Shown here one piece after another: positions 42,807 to 53,095 of a DNA stretch of 64,000 nucleotides (positions are counted from its first letter, which is position 1; every line of letters begins with the position of its first letter). A model generated the notes under the pieces. It worked only from the letters and a program-made list of their open reading frames with translations. It did no database searches and was not told the DNA's origin. A program made the translations under genes and the position numbers. Source of the stretch: CAWGJC01 sp965276665 (GTDB lineage: Bacteria; Pseudomonadota; Alphaproteobacteria; Acetobacterales; Acetobacteraceae); assembly GCA_965276665.1 (NCBI GenBank), contig OZ255620.1, positions 1,116,001-1,180,000 of the forward strand. The letters are read 5' to 3'.

Positions 42807-42968
42807 ATGGAGTCGATCGATGCCTGGCTGCGCGTCTCGCTGAAGCGCCGCTACGAGTCGACGCTCTCCGAGCCGCTGCCCGAGGAGCTGCATGTACTGG
42901 CCGCGCAGCTGAACCGCGACCACACGCAACCCATGCGTGACCTAAGAGCGCCTTTCAAAACCTGCTAG
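42807..42968 (+). CDS. nepR: NepR-like anti-sigma factor, 3' end replaced by a mobile element
   Basis: 53 residues from the ATG. The core (AWLRVSLKRRYESTLSEPLP then EELHVLAAQL) fits the NepR pattern of two helices around the SEPLP/EPIPD turn. NepR holds the general-stress sigma factor EcfG and is released by PhyR in alphaproteobacteria; neither partner is in the window. The last eight residues and the TAG stop are encoded inside a 141-bp inverted-repeat element starting at 42946. The conserved core is complete, so the protein may still work. A different small helical protein cannot be excluded. Confidence 0.65.
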   Translation: MESIDAWLRVSLKRRYESTLSEPLPEELHVLAAQLNRDHTQPMRDLRAPFKTC

Positions 42969-43086
42969 GCTCAGTCGGCTGGCGTTGGTTTTCGAGCCTC
43001 GGCGCGGAGCGGCCTCGAGGCCTTTAGCACCGGAGCGCAGGAAAGCGGCGTCGGACGGCCAGCATAGTAAGTTTTGAAAGGCACTC
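42946..43086. mobile_element. 141-bp MITE-like element with inverted ends and TAA target duplication
   Basis: The left end GAGCGCCTTTCAAAAC and the right end, read inverted, GAGTGCCTTTCAAAAC differ at one of 16 positions; similarity continues weakly inward. TAA stands directly outside both ends (42943-42945 and 43087-43089), as expected of a 3-bp TNA target duplication like that of the IS1031 group of IS5. The inside has no reading frame of note. The element ends nepR and contributes the first base of the TAG stop of the ABC ATPase gene. Confidence 0.8.
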
Positions 43087-44201
43087 TAAGCAATGAGGCG
43101 CTCGGTCTCGGGATCGAACAGGCAGATCGCGCGGGTATCGACGGAAAACGCAGCCTCGCTGCCGGCGGCCGGACGGATATCCGGGGCGATGCGCGCCAAA
43201 GCCGACTCGCCGCCGAGGCGAAGCAGCACGATGGTCTCGGCCCCGGTGGGCTCGCTCATCTCGACGGGCGCGCGCAGCGCATGGGTCGAATCCGGCTCCT
43301 CCCCGAACAGGCGCTGCGATTCGGCGATGCATTCCGGGCGAATGCCGACCACCACCGCGCGGCCCATGTAGGCGGCGGCAGAATCATGCGCGGGCAGGCG
43401 CAGGCGAATCTCGTCGGGCCGTCCGGCGCCGATCACCGCGTACGGCACGTTGCCCTCGGCGACCAGGCGGGCGGGCATGGTGTTCATCGGCGGCGAGCCC
43501 ATGAAGCGGGCGACGAACAGGTTGGCCGGGCGGCGATAGACCGTATCCGGATCGGCATATTGCTGCACCTCGCCGTGATTCATCACCGCGATGCGCGTCG
43601 CCATCGTCATCGCCTCGATCTGGTCGTGGGTGACATAGACGATGGTGGTGCCGATGCGCTGATGGAGCTGCTTGATCTCCATCCGCATCTCGACGCGGAG
43701 CTTGGCGTCGAGATTGGAGAGCGGCTCGTCGAACAGGAAGAGCAGCGGATCGCGCACCAGGGCGCGGCCCATCGCCACGCGCTGCCGCTGGCCGCCCGAG
43801 AGCTGCGAGGGGCGCCGGTCGAGCAGCGCCTCGATCTGCAGCAGGCGCGCGACCCGCGCGACCGCCTCGACCTGCCGGGCTTTCGGCACGCCGCGGCACT
43901 CCATCCCGAAGGTGATGTTCTGCCGCACCGTCATCGCCGGATAGAGCGCGTAGGATTGAAACACCATCGCGATGTCGCGGTCCTTGGGCGCCACGTCGTT
44001 CATCGGCCGGTCGCCGATCTCGATGCTACCCTCGCTCGCCCGCTCGAGCCCGGCGATGATGTTGAGCAGGGTGGATTTGCCGCAGCCGGAAGGGCCAACG
44101 AGCACGGTGAAGGCGCCGCTCTCGATCTCGAGATCGATGCCCTTCAGCACCTCCGCCCCGCCGAACCGCTTGCGTAGGTCGCGTATCCGCAGCGCCGCCA
44201 T
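43086..44201 (-). CDS. Carbohydrate ABC transporter ATPase (UgpC/MsmK type)
   Basis: 371 residues. Walker A GPSGCGKS (36-43), Q-loop FQSYALYP, signature LSGGQRQR, Walker B LFLFDEP and the switch His in VTHDQ are intact. The C-terminal about 130 residues form the MalK/UgpC regulatory OB-fold region (VVVGIRPECI). It powers sugar or glycerol-3-phosphate import with the two permeases encoded upstream. Its stop codon overlaps the end of a MITE-like element. It is last in the order binding protein, permease, permease, ATPase. Confidence 0.93.
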   Translation of the reverse strand: MAALRIRDLRKRFGGAEVLKGIDLEIESGAFTVLVGPSGCGKSTLLNIIAGLERASEGSIEIGDRPMNDVAPKDRDIAMVFQSYALYPAMTVRQNITFGMECRGVPKARQVEAVARVARLLQIEALLDRRPSQLSGGQRQRVAMGRALVRDPLLFLFDEPLSNLDAKLRVEMRMEIKQLHQRIGTTIVYVTHDQIEAMTMATRIAVMNHGEVQQYADPDTVYRRPANLFVARFMGSPPMNTMPARLVAEGNVPYAVIGAGRPDEIRLRLPAHDSAAAYMGRAVVVGIRPECIAESQRLFGEEPDSTHALRAPVEMSEPTGAETIVLLRLGGESALARIAPDIRPAAGSEAAFSVDTRAICLFDPETERLIA

Positions 44202-44210
44202 CGAGGCCCC

Positions 44211-45083
44211 CTACTTGACCGCGCCGGCCGTCAGGCCGGTCATGAAATACCGGCCGCCGATCAGGTAGATCAGCAGCGTGGGCAGCGCTGCGATCAGCAC
44301 CGCGGCACTCTGCACGCCGTATTGCGGATCGGCGTTCACGCTGGCGCTGAGCGCGATCAGCGCCGCTGTCACCGGCTGGTTGATGCCCGAGGTGAAGGTC
44401 ACGCCGAACAAAAACTCGTTCCAGATGCCGGTGAACTGGAAGATCACCGTCACGATCAGGATCGGCGGCGAGAGCGGCAGCACGATGCGCCAGAAGGTGC
44501 GGAAGAACCCGGCGCCATCGATCCGCGCCGCCTTTAGCAAATCGACCGGGATGCCGAGATAGTAATTGCGGCAGAACAGCGTGGTGAAGCTCATCCCCTG
44601 GATCACGTGGATCAGCACGAGGCCGGCGATGCTGTTGGTGAGATCGAGATCGCGCAACACGATCGCCCAGGGCAGCAGCTTCATCTGCTCGGGCAGGAAG
44701 ATGCCGAGCGTCACGATCGCGAAGATCGTGCGGTCGAACGGGAAGCGCCAGAGCGTGATCGCGTAGCCGGCGAGCGCGCCGAGCGCGGTCGAGAGGATGG
44801 TGGCCGGGATCGCCAGCTCGAAGGAATTGATCATGTAGGGCTTGAGCCCGACGCATTGCTCGGCGATACAGAACCGGTCCCAGGCCAGCGCAAAATTGCC
44901 GAGCAGCAGATGCTGCGGCCAGCCGATCAGTGAATTGCCGAGGATCTCCTGCGAGCTGCGGACCGAGTTCAACAGAACCACAACGAGCGGCAGCAGGAAC
45001 AGCACCGCCAGCACGATCAGCACGAGATAGAGGAGCGCCCGCCGCCAGCCGAAGCCGGATCCTGCGGCGATCGCGCCGCTCAT
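44211..45083 (-). CDS. Carbohydrate ABC transporter permease (MalG-like)
   Basis: 290 residues with six membrane segments. The coupling-helix EAA motif is in DLLKAARIDGAGFFRTFWRIVLPLSPP. The N-terminal helix (LLYLVLIVLAVLFLLPLVVVLL) and the periplasmic VGLKPYMINSFELAIPATI region are typical of the CUT1 family. Its start overlaps the stop of the first permease, and the ATPase starts 9 bp after it, so the unit is a single operon. The substrate is expected to be a sugar or polyol. Confidence 0.92.
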   Translation of the reverse strand: MSGAIAAGSGFGWRRALLYLVLIVLAVLFLLPLVVVLLNSVRSSQEILGNSLIGWPQHLLLGNFALAWDRFCIAEQCVGLKPYMINSFELAIPATILSTALGALAGYAITLWRFPFDRTIFAIVTLGIFLPEQMKLLPWAIVLRDLDLTNSIAGLVLIHVIQGMSFTTLFCRNYYLGIPVDLLKAARIDGAGFFRTFWRIVLPLSPPILIVTVIFQFTGIWNEFLFGVTFTSGINQPVTAALIALSASVNADPQYGVQSAAVLIAALPTLLIYLIGGRYFMTGLTAGAVK

Positions 45084-46042
45084 CGCGCGGCCTCCCGCCG
45101 CCGCTGCCAGCGCATGACCACGACATAGGGGATGGTGACCACCAGCAGCGAGAGCAGCATCAACACCGCCGCCGCCGAGCCGCGTCCGAGCTCGCCGCGC
45201 TGGAACATGAAATCATAGACGACATAGGCCGGCAGCATGGTCGAGATCCCGGGTCCGCCTTCGGTCAGCGCGCGCACCAGGTCGTAGGTCTTGATCGCGA
45301 ATTGCAGCAGCAGCGCGAACACGGTGAACAGGATCGGCCACATGGTCGGCAGGATCACGCGACGATAGGTGCGGAACGTGCCGGCGCCGTCGATCTGCGC
45401 CGCCTTCACCAGATCGCCATCCACCGAGCGCAGCCCGGCGAGGAACAGCGCCATCGCGAAGCCCGAGGCCTGCCACACGCCGGTGATGATCACCGTGTAG
45501 ATCGCGCGGTTCGGCTGCACCAGCCAGTCGAACTGGAAGCTGGTCCAGCCGAGCTCGCGGATCAGCTTCGGCACGCCGAAGCCGGGATTGAGCATCCAGC
45601 TCCACACCGTGCCGGTGATGATGAAGGAGATGGCGAGCGGGTAGAGGAAAATGGTGCGGAGCACGTTCTCCCCGCGCACCTTCTGGTCGAGCAGGATCGC
45701 GAGCAGCAGGCCGACCGCGGCGGTCAGCACCACGTAGCCGATGCCGAAGATCACCACGTTCACATAGGCGACGCGCAGATTGGCGGTGCGCAGCACCGAG
45801 ACGTAATTGTGCAGCCCCGCCCAGTCATATTCCGGCATCAGGGTCGAGGGGGTGAAGGAGATCCACGTCGTCCAGGCGGTGAACACCAGCACATAGGCGG
45901 CGGAGATGCCGAGTGGCACCCAGATGGCGATCCAGGCGAGCGCCTCGGCCAGGCGCCGGCCAAAGGCGGTGCGGTAGGCGGCGCGCGGCGCCGCGGCGCC
46001 GACCGCCGTCGTCAATGCGTCAGAGCGCGCCGGAGACGGCAT
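45080..46042 (-). CDS. Carbohydrate ABC transporter permease (MalF/UgpA-like)
   Basis: 320 residues from the ATG at 46042, which overlaps the binding-protein gene by 23 bp; a TTG start nearer the first helix is an alternative. Six membrane segments are seen, and the EAA loop reads DLVKAAQIDGAGTFRTYRRVILPTMWP. It lies between the binding protein and the second permease with short overlaps on both sides. CUT1 membership is clear; the sugar is unknown. Confidence 0.91.
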   Translation of the reverse strand: MPSPARSDALTTAVGAAAPRAAYRTAFGRRLAEALAWIAIWVPLGISAAYVLVFTAWTTWISFTPSTLMPEYDWAGLHNYVSVLRTANLRVAYVNVVIFGIGYVVLTAAVGLLLAILLDQKVRGENVLRTIFLYPLAISFIITGTVWSWMLNPGFGVPKLIRELGWTSFQFDWLVQPNRAIYTVIITGVWQASGFAMALFLAGLRSVDGDLVKAAQIDGAGTFRTYRRVILPTMWPILFTVFALLLQFAIKTYDLVRALTEGGPGISTMLPAYVVYDFMFQRGELGRGSAAAVLMLLSLLVVTIPYVVVMRWQRRREAAR

Positions 46043-47345
46043 CGACCAGACGCTTCTGCCCATCCTCCGGCGCGATCGCCTTGTTGTGGACGAACTCGGT
46101 GAGCACGTCGATCATCGCCGCGCTGATCTGGTTGGGCTGCGCCATGTTGTGGGCGAGGCTCAGCACCACCCGGTCGTTCTTGATCGCATCCACCAGGCCG
46201 GCGGCGGCGTTGCGCTGCCCGTCGGTGAAGCCCGCGCCGGTGAGATCGACATCGGTGCGCGCCGGGATCGAGCCGGTGATCTTGGAATACATCTCCTGGG
46301 TGGCGGGCTGCATCACCAGATTGGCGAACAGCGTCTGCCCGGCCTGCAGGTCGGGCGCCTTGTTCTTCCAGAAGATGAAGCTGTCGGCGTTCAGGTCGAA
46401 ACAGTGCGAGCCGCTATCCTGCGGACCCGGCCCGCTGCTGAAATCGGCCGGCGTCGCGCCCGCGTTCAGCATGTTGCCCTGCGCCCAGCCGCCCATCAAC
46501 AGCATGCCCATGTCGCCCTTGACGAAGGCCGGCAGGTTCGTGTTCCAGCTCTGCGCCGCGATGTTCGGGTTCATCCAGTTGGCGATCTTGCGAAGCTGGA
46601 CAAAGGCGGCCAGCACCTCCTTGCCCTTCAGCGTGGGCATGTCGAGTTGCATGATCGCGCGGCGGTAGGCGTCCGGGCTGATGCCGGCGAGCGCGATCTC
46701 GAACTTCATGCCGTCATCCCAGCGGATGCCGCCATTGGCGACCGGCGTCATGCCGGCCGCCTGCATCTTCGCCGCCGCGTCGTTGAACTCGGCCCAGTTG
46801 GTCGGCGCCTTGGCGACCCCGGCGCGCTGCATCCCCTTGGTCGAGAGGAACAGCGTGTTGATGCGGTAGACCTGCAGGGGGAGCGCGATCCAGTGCCCGG
46901 CCGGCTGGCAGGTTTTGGCGAGCTCGACGGGCACTTTCGGCTCGTAGCCCGCGGCCTTGACCAGCGCGGAGATATCGACCGTCGGCGCGATCTTCGACCA
47001 GGCGGCGATCTCCGGCCCCTTGAGCTGGGAGACGGCGGGCGGGTCGCCGGCCAGGATCTCGGCGCGCAGCTTGTTCATCATCTCGGTGGTGAAGCCGGGC
47101 ACCGGGCTGTGCTGCCAGTTGCCGCCATTCTGGTCGAACAGCTTGCCGAGCGCGGTGATTGCCGCGCCATCGCTGCCGGCCGACCATTGCGAGATGATGG
47201 TGAGCCGGGGCTTGACCGCGCCCTGCGCCCGCGCGGAGCGGGGGAGCGCAAGGCCAGAAAACGCGAGACCGGGAAGTGCCAGCGCCGCGGCGGAGCCCGC
47301 CAGCACCCGACGCCGGGTCACGTCATGTCCGTCAATGGTCGCCAT
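46020..47345 (-). CDS. Carbohydrate ABC transporter substrate-binding protein, Tat-exported
   Basis: 441 residues. A twin-arginine signal is present (VTRRRVLAGSAAALALPG, cleavage near RSARA). The mature protein is a family-1 binding protein: LTIISQWSAGSDGAAITAL, ALPLQVYRINTLF, APTNWAEFNDAAAKM, and a C-terminal IKNDRVVLSLAHNMAQP. It delivers the sugar to the MalF/MalG-like permeases encoded just downstream. It is the first gene of the operon, 58 bp after the ureG stop on the same strand, so read-through from the urea cluster cannot be excluded. Confidence 0.92.
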   Translation of the reverse strand: MATIDGHDVTRRRVLAGSAAALALPGLAFSGLALPRSARAQGAVKPRLTIISQWSAGSDGAAITALGKLFDQNGGNWQHSPVPGFTTEMMNKLRAEILAGDPPAVSQLKGPEIAAWSKIAPTVDISALVKAAGYEPKVPVELAKTCQPAGHWIALPLQVYRINTLFLSTKGMQRAGVAKAPTNWAEFNDAAAKMQAAGMTPVANGGIRWDDGMKFEIALAGISPDAYRRAIMQLDMPTLKGKEVLAAFVQLRKIANWMNPNIAAQSWNTNLPAFVKGDMGMLLMGGWAQGNMLNAGATPADFSSGPGPQDSGSHCFDLNADSFIFWKNKAPDLQAGQTLFANLVMQPATQEMYSKITGSIPARTDVDLTGAGFTDGQRNAAAGLVDAIKNDRVVLSLAHNMAQPNQISAAMIDVLTEFVHNKAIAPEDGQKRLVDAVSGAL

Positions 47346-47403
47346 CGCTCCCTCCTTCGATCCCTTGCTTACGGGGGGATCTGTAGGCGGTGAGTCTCGC
47401 TTG

Positions 47404-48060
47404 TTACGGCGGCTCGCGCAAGCCGCGCGATACGAGGCCGCCGGACCGTTCGATGAATTCTGCGATCGCCGGAACCCCCTCGCCGGCCCGGATATTGGCG
47501 AACACGAAGGGCCGATCGCCGCGCATCCGCCGCGAATCCCGGTCCATCACCCCGAGGCTGGCGCCGACGAAGGGGGCGAGGTCGATCTTGTTGATCACCA
47601 GCAGGTCGCTCCGCGTGATGCCGGGGCCGCCCTTGCGGGGGATCTTGTCGCCGGCCGAGACGTCGATCACGTAGATCGTCAGATCGGCGAGCTCCGGGCT
47701 GAAGGTGGCGGCGAGATTGTCGCCGCCGCTCTCGATCAGCACAAGGTCGAGCCCCGGGAAGCGCCGCCGCATCTCGGCCACGCCCGCGAGATTGATGCTG
47801 GCATCCTCGCGAATCGCGGTGTGCGGGCAGCCGCCGGTCTCGATGCCCATGATCCGCTCCGCCGGGAGCGAGCCGGCGCGGGTGAGGAATTCCGCATCCT
47901 CACGGGTGTAGATGTCGTTGGTGATCGCGGCGATCTCGTAATGCGGGCGGAAGGCGCGGCAGAGCGCGTCCATCAGCGCGGTCTTGCCGGTGCCGACCGG
48001 GCCGCCGATGCCGACGCGGAGCGGACCGTTGGGCGATTGTCCATTCGCCAATTCGCTCAT
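47404..48060 (-). CDS. ureG: Urease accessory GTPase UreG
   Basis: 218 residues. UreG hydrolyses GTP to drive nickel insertion into urease. The P-loop GPVGTGKT is at 20-27, the nickel-binding CPH motif is in TGGCPHTAIREDAS, and ESGGDNLAATFSPEL and VINKIDLAPFVG complete the G motifs. Its ATG overlaps the ureF stop by 3 bp. It is the last gene of the urt-ure set. Confidence 0.97.
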   Translation of the reverse strand: MSELANGQSPNGPLRVGIGGPVGTGKTALMDALCRAFRPHYEIAAITNDIYTREDAEFLTRAGSLPAERIMGIETGGCPHTAIREDASINLAGVAEMRRRFPGLDLVLIESGGDNLAATFSPELADLTIYVIDVSAGDKIPRKGGPGITRSDLLVINKIDLAPFVGASLGVMDRDSRRMRGDRPFVFANIRAGEGVPAIAEFIERSGGLVSRGLREPP

Positions 48061-48698
48061 GTGCGGAACAGCCTCGTCTCCTGGGTCTCATGACGCATCG
48101 CGGCGATCTCGGCGCGAAAGCAGGCGGTGCCCAGCGCCTCGACGCCCTCCTCGCGCGCGGCGGCGGCGAGCAGGCCGGGCTCCAGCGCCGCCAGGGCGCG
48201 CACCCCCGCCTGCTGGCCGAGCGGGATCAGCCGTACCGCCGCCGAGACGAGACTGGCCGAAGCCGCCTGCAGAAAGGCCGCGACCGCATCGGATGCCGGG
48301 ATGCCGTGCGCGGCGGTCAGCGCGCCGACCGCCACCGGATAGGCGATCCCGTCCGCCGGCAGCTCGCATCCCCAGGCCCGCGCGGCGGCGACGAACGCCT
48401 CGCCTTGCGCGACCGTCTCGAGCCGGCGCTCGCGGCAGGAGCAGACGGATTGCGCGAGCGCGATCACCGCATCGAGCGCCGCGCCGGCGCCCGCCGCATG
48501 CGCGGCGCGGAGCAGAATGGCATCCGAGCGCAGGCTGCCATGGCGCAGCAGATCGCCGATCCAGGCGGCGAGACCTGCGCCGTCGCGCACATCCCCGGCC
48601 TCCACCGCCCATTCGAGCCCGTGCGAATAGGCATAGCCGCCGGTCGGGAAGCCGGGCGAGAGCCAGGCGAGCAAACGCAGCAGCGCGGCAGCGGTCAC
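48057..48698 (-). CDS. ureF: Urease accessory protein UreF
   Basis: 213 residues, GTG start overlapping the ureE stop (GTGA); the longer open frame upstream is an artefact of ureE in another frame. The helical UreF fold is marked by LSPGFPTGGYAYSHGLEWAVEAG near the N-terminus and ALGTACFRAEIAAMRHETQETRLFRT at the C-terminus, the latter used for UreG/UreD contacts. It bridges UreD and UreG in the apo-urease activation complex. Confidence 0.94.
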   Translation of the reverse strand: MTAAALLRLLAWLSPGFPTGGYAYSHGLEWAVEAGDVRDGAGLAAWIGDLLRHGSLRSDAILLRAAHAAGAGAALDAVIALAQSVCSCRERRLETVAQGEAFVAAARAWGCELPADGIAYPVAVGALTAAHGIPASDAVAAFLQAASASLVSAAVRLIPLGQQAGVRALAALEPGLLAAAAREEGVEALGTACFRAEIAAMRHETQETRLFRT

Positions 48699-49197
48699 TG
48701 GTGATGCCCGTGCTGTAGACGATCGTGTTCGTGCTCCGGCTCGTCGTCGTCGTGATGATGGTGATGCGCCGCCCCCGCGTAGGCGCCGGGCTCGGGATCG
48801 AACGGGGCGGCAATCTCCGCGGCAAAACCGCCCAGCCCGCGCACCATCTCCGCGATCACATGATCGTCGCGGATACGGATGCGCTCGCCCAACAATTGCA
48901 CCGGCAGATGGCGGTTGCCGAGATGCCAGGCGATGCGCACGAGCGCGGCCGCATCGCCGGCGGCAATCTCCAGCAGCGCCTCCGCCCGCGCCACCACCCG
49001 GACCACGCCGCCACCCTCGAGTGCCAACCCATCGCCGTCGCGCAGCCGCGCCGCCTGCGGCAGATCGACCAGCAGATCGCGCCCGGCTTCCGTGCGCAGC
49101 ACGATGCGGCGGCGATGGCGGCGGTCGAAATCCAGCAGAACGCGATCGATCGCCTCGCCCTCCCACGTGCCCGCGGCACGCACCGCAATCGCGCGCA

Positions 49198-49198
<1 letters not shown>
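48695..49198 (-). CDS. ureE: Urease accessory nickel chaperone UreE
   Basis: 167 residues. The N-terminal peptide-binding domain (IDRVLLDFDRRHRRRIVLRTEAG) is followed by the metal-binding domain with WHLGNRHLPVQ, and the C-terminal tail is strongly His/Asp/Glu rich (AHHHHHDDDEPEHEH, then HGHHQ) for nickel storage. It delivers Ni2+ to UreG. Its ATG overlaps the ureC stop and its stop overlaps the ureF start. Confidence 0.95.
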
Positions 49199-50897
<1,699 letters not shown>

Positions 50898-50901
<4 letters not shown>

Positions 50902-51209
50902 GCGTCGAGCGCCCCCATCACGAGCGCGCGGAATCCCTGCACGATGCGCGCGCCGCGAAACGGCACCAGCGTCACCTCGCGTGTCTGCCCCGGCTCGAAG
51001 CGGATGGCGGTGCCCGCCGCGACGTCGAGGCGTTTTCCGCGCGCGGCGTCACGGTCGAACACGAGCGCCGCGTTCGCCTCCGCGAAGTGATAATGGCTGC
51101 CGATCTGCACCGGCCGGTCACCGGTATTGGCGACGGTGATCGCGGTGCGGCTCAGCCCCTCGTTCAGCACGATCTCGCCCTCGGCGGGGATGATTTCCCC
51201 GGGAATCAC
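50898..51209 (-). CDS. ureB: Urease beta subunit
   Basis: 103 residues, GTG start overlapping the ureA stop. Family hallmarks are IPGEIIPAEGEIVLNEG at the N-terminus, VANTGDRPVQIGSHYHFAEAN in the centre and the RFEPGQTREVTLVPF strand. A separate beta subunit (not fused to UreA) is the usual proteobacterial arrangement. It has no catalytic residues but completes the trimer of trimers. Confidence 0.96.
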
Positions 51210-51508
51210 CGGATCGGCTCGTGCACGGTGACGAGCTTGGTGCCGTCCGGAAACGTCGCTTCCACCTGCACGTCGGCGATCATCTCGGCCACCCCTTCCA
51301 TTACCTGCGAGCGCACGAGCACATGCGCGCCCTGCTCCATCAGATCGGCCACACTGCGCCCGTCACGCGCGCCTTCCACCACGAAATCCGAGATCAGCGC
51401 CACCGCTTCCGGGTAGTTGAGCCGTACGCCGCGCTCGAGCCGCCGCCGCGCGACGATGGCGGCCATGGCGATCAGCAGCTTGTCCTTCTCGCGCGGCGTC
51501 AGGTTCAT
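51206..51508 (-). CDS. ureA: Urease gamma subunit
   Basis: 100 residues, the standard length. It reads MNLTPREKDKLLIAMAA at the start, LNYPEAVALISDF in the middle and VQVEATFPDGTKLVTVHEPI at the end. The ATG at 51508 gives the family-typical N-terminus; a GTG two codons upstream is less likely. It begins the structural ureABC block and lies 83 bp after ureD, the only real gap in the cluster. Confidence 0.97.
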   Translation of the reverse strand: MNLTPREKDKLLIAMAAIVARRRLERGVRLNYPEAVALISDFVVEGARDGRSVADLMEQGAHVLVRSQVMEGVAEMIADVQVEATFPDGTKLVTVHEPIR

Positions 51509-51591
51509 CGGCACCGTCCCTGTCGACGCCGCATTCTGCGGGCATGTGCCGGCACAAGGTCAAGCGGGGGCCGCGCCGGGCCGCGTGAGGC

Positions 51592-52422
51592 TCAGCACAT
51601 CCACACCCGTGGAGGCACCCTGCCGTCGCGGAGCACCGCAAGCGCCGCCAGCACCCCGCGGCGCAGCGCCGCCGCGTCCGGCGCGAGCAGGCGGGCCACC
51701 AGCATCCCGTCCCAGCAGGAGGCGCCCGCTTCCGCGCCCGCGAGCGCCGTACGCAGGGCGTCGAGGCGGGTGGCGGCGTCGGGAGCGACGAGCCAGAGCG
51801 TCGCCGCGGCGCCGGCGCCGTTGGCGGTCGCAGGCGTGGCGAGCAGGGACGCGATGTCGCCGTCCAGCCGGATGGCATCGTGCAGGATGAGCCTGCCGTC
51901 GCGCAGCAGCCGCACCCGGTCTTGCAGGAACCCGTGGCGCAGCGTCTCCCCCATCGCCGCGCGGCCGAACACCAGCGATTCGAGGCCGAGGAACGACGCG
52001 TCCGCGGCCAGCGACACGTCGAGCGCGCGATCGAGCGCGGCGCCATCGAACAGGATCGTCTCCTGCGGCAGCCACTCCATCGCGGCGCCGGCGGCGAGCG
52101 TGATGCTGGCGCGCACCTGCGCGGTCCTGGCCCCGGTCCGCGCGCGATACACCCGCTCCGCCGCCTGCGTCGCCAGCACCACCCGCGCGCCGTCCTCGAG
52201 CGCCACCGCGATGCGCAGGTCGTCGCCATCGGCGATGCCGCCGGACGTGTTCAGCAGCACCGTGTCCACGCGCTCGGCGGAATGCGCGCGGAGGAAGCGC
52301 GCCTGCAAGCAGCCGACCTGGCGCAGCCGCGCGAGCACGGTCGCCGCGCCGCGCCGGCGGAAGCCAAGGCCGATCTCGCCGCGCGCGCGCTGGAGGTCAG
52401 ACGGAGAGGCGGCGGCGGACAT
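51592..52422 (-). CDS. ureD: Urease accessory protein UreD
   Basis: 276 residues. UreD is the scaffold that binds apo-urease and, with UreF and UreG, opens a path for nickel. Typical motifs are VLLNTSGGIADGDDLRIAVALEDGA, QAAERVYRA, and EWLPQETILFDGA. The gene overlaps the end of urtE by 26 bp, which links the transporter and enzyme parts of the cluster. The last residues (RVPPRVWMC) match the family end. Confidence 0.94.
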   Translation of the reverse strand: MSAAASPSDLQRARGEIGLGFRRRGAATVLARLRQVGCLQARFLRAHSAERVDTVLLNTSGGIADGDDLRIAVALEDGARVVLATQAAERVYRARTGARTAQVRASITLAAGAAMEWLPQETILFDGAALDRALDVSLAADASFLGLESLVFGRAAMGETLRHGFLQDRVRLLRDGRLILHDAIRLDGDIASLLATPATANGAGAAATLWLVAPDAATRLDALRTALAGAEAGASCWDGMLVARLLAPDAAALRRGVLAALAVLRDGRVPPRVWMC

Positions 52423-53092
52423 CCTGCTCGTCGAGTTCGGCCAGTCGCCCCGCCAGCACGATCTCGCCGCGATCCATCACCGCGACCCGGTCGGCCAGCT
52501 CGCGGGCGAACTCGAAATACTGCTCCACCAGAAGAATGGCCATCCCGCCGCGCCCGCGCAGCAGCGCTATCACGCGGCCGATATCCTTGATGATGCTCGG
52601 CTGGATGCCCTCGGTCGGCTCGTCGAGCACCAGAAGCCGGGGTTTCATCACCAGCGCGCGGGCGATCGCGAGCTGCTGCTGCTGGCCGCCGGAGAGATCG
52701 CCGCCGCGCCGGCGCAGCATCGTCTTCAGCACGGGGAACAGGTCGAAGATCTCGTCCGGCAGGCGGCGTTCGCGGCGCGGCAGCACGGCGAAGCCGGTCT
52801 CGAGATTTTCCCGCACTGTCAGGAGAGGAAAAATGTCGCGGCCCTGCGGCACCCAGGCGATGCCGCGCTTCGCCCGCTCGAACAAGGGCAGCCGGGCGAT
52901 GTCGCGATCTTCCCAGCGGATCGCGCCGGCGCTGATCGGATGCGCGCCGGTGACCGCCCGGAGCAGGCTCGTCTTGCCGACGCCGTTGCGGCCGAGCAGG
53001 CACGTCACCTCGCCCGTCACGGCTTCCACCGAGACCTGCCGCAACGCGATCGCGGCGCCGTAATGCAGGTCGACATGTTCGACGCGCAGCAC
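52397..53092 (-). CDS. urtE: Urea ABC transporter ATPase UrtE
   Basis: 231 residues, GTG start. A branched-chain-type ATPase (LivF class): Walker A GRNGVGKT, signature LSGGQQQQLAIAR, Walker B RLLVLDEPTEGIQPSI. The HYGAAIALRQVSVE start and GIQPSIIKDI motif are usual for UrtE. It pairs with UrtD to power urea uptake. It overlaps ureD by 26 bp at its 3' end. Confidence 0.94.
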   Translation of the reverse strand: MLRVEHVDLHYGAAIALRQVSVEAVTGEVTCLLGRNGVGKTSLLRAVTGAHPISAGAIRWEDRDIARLPLFERAKRGIAWVPQGRDIFPLLTVRENLETGFAVLPRRERRLPDEIFDLFPVLKTMLRRRGGDLSGGQQQQLAIARALVMKPRLLVLDEPTEGIQPSIIKDIGRVIALLRGRGGMAILLVEQYFEFARELADRVAVMDRGEIVLAGRLAELDEQDVRRRLSV

Positions 53093-53095
53093 CGC

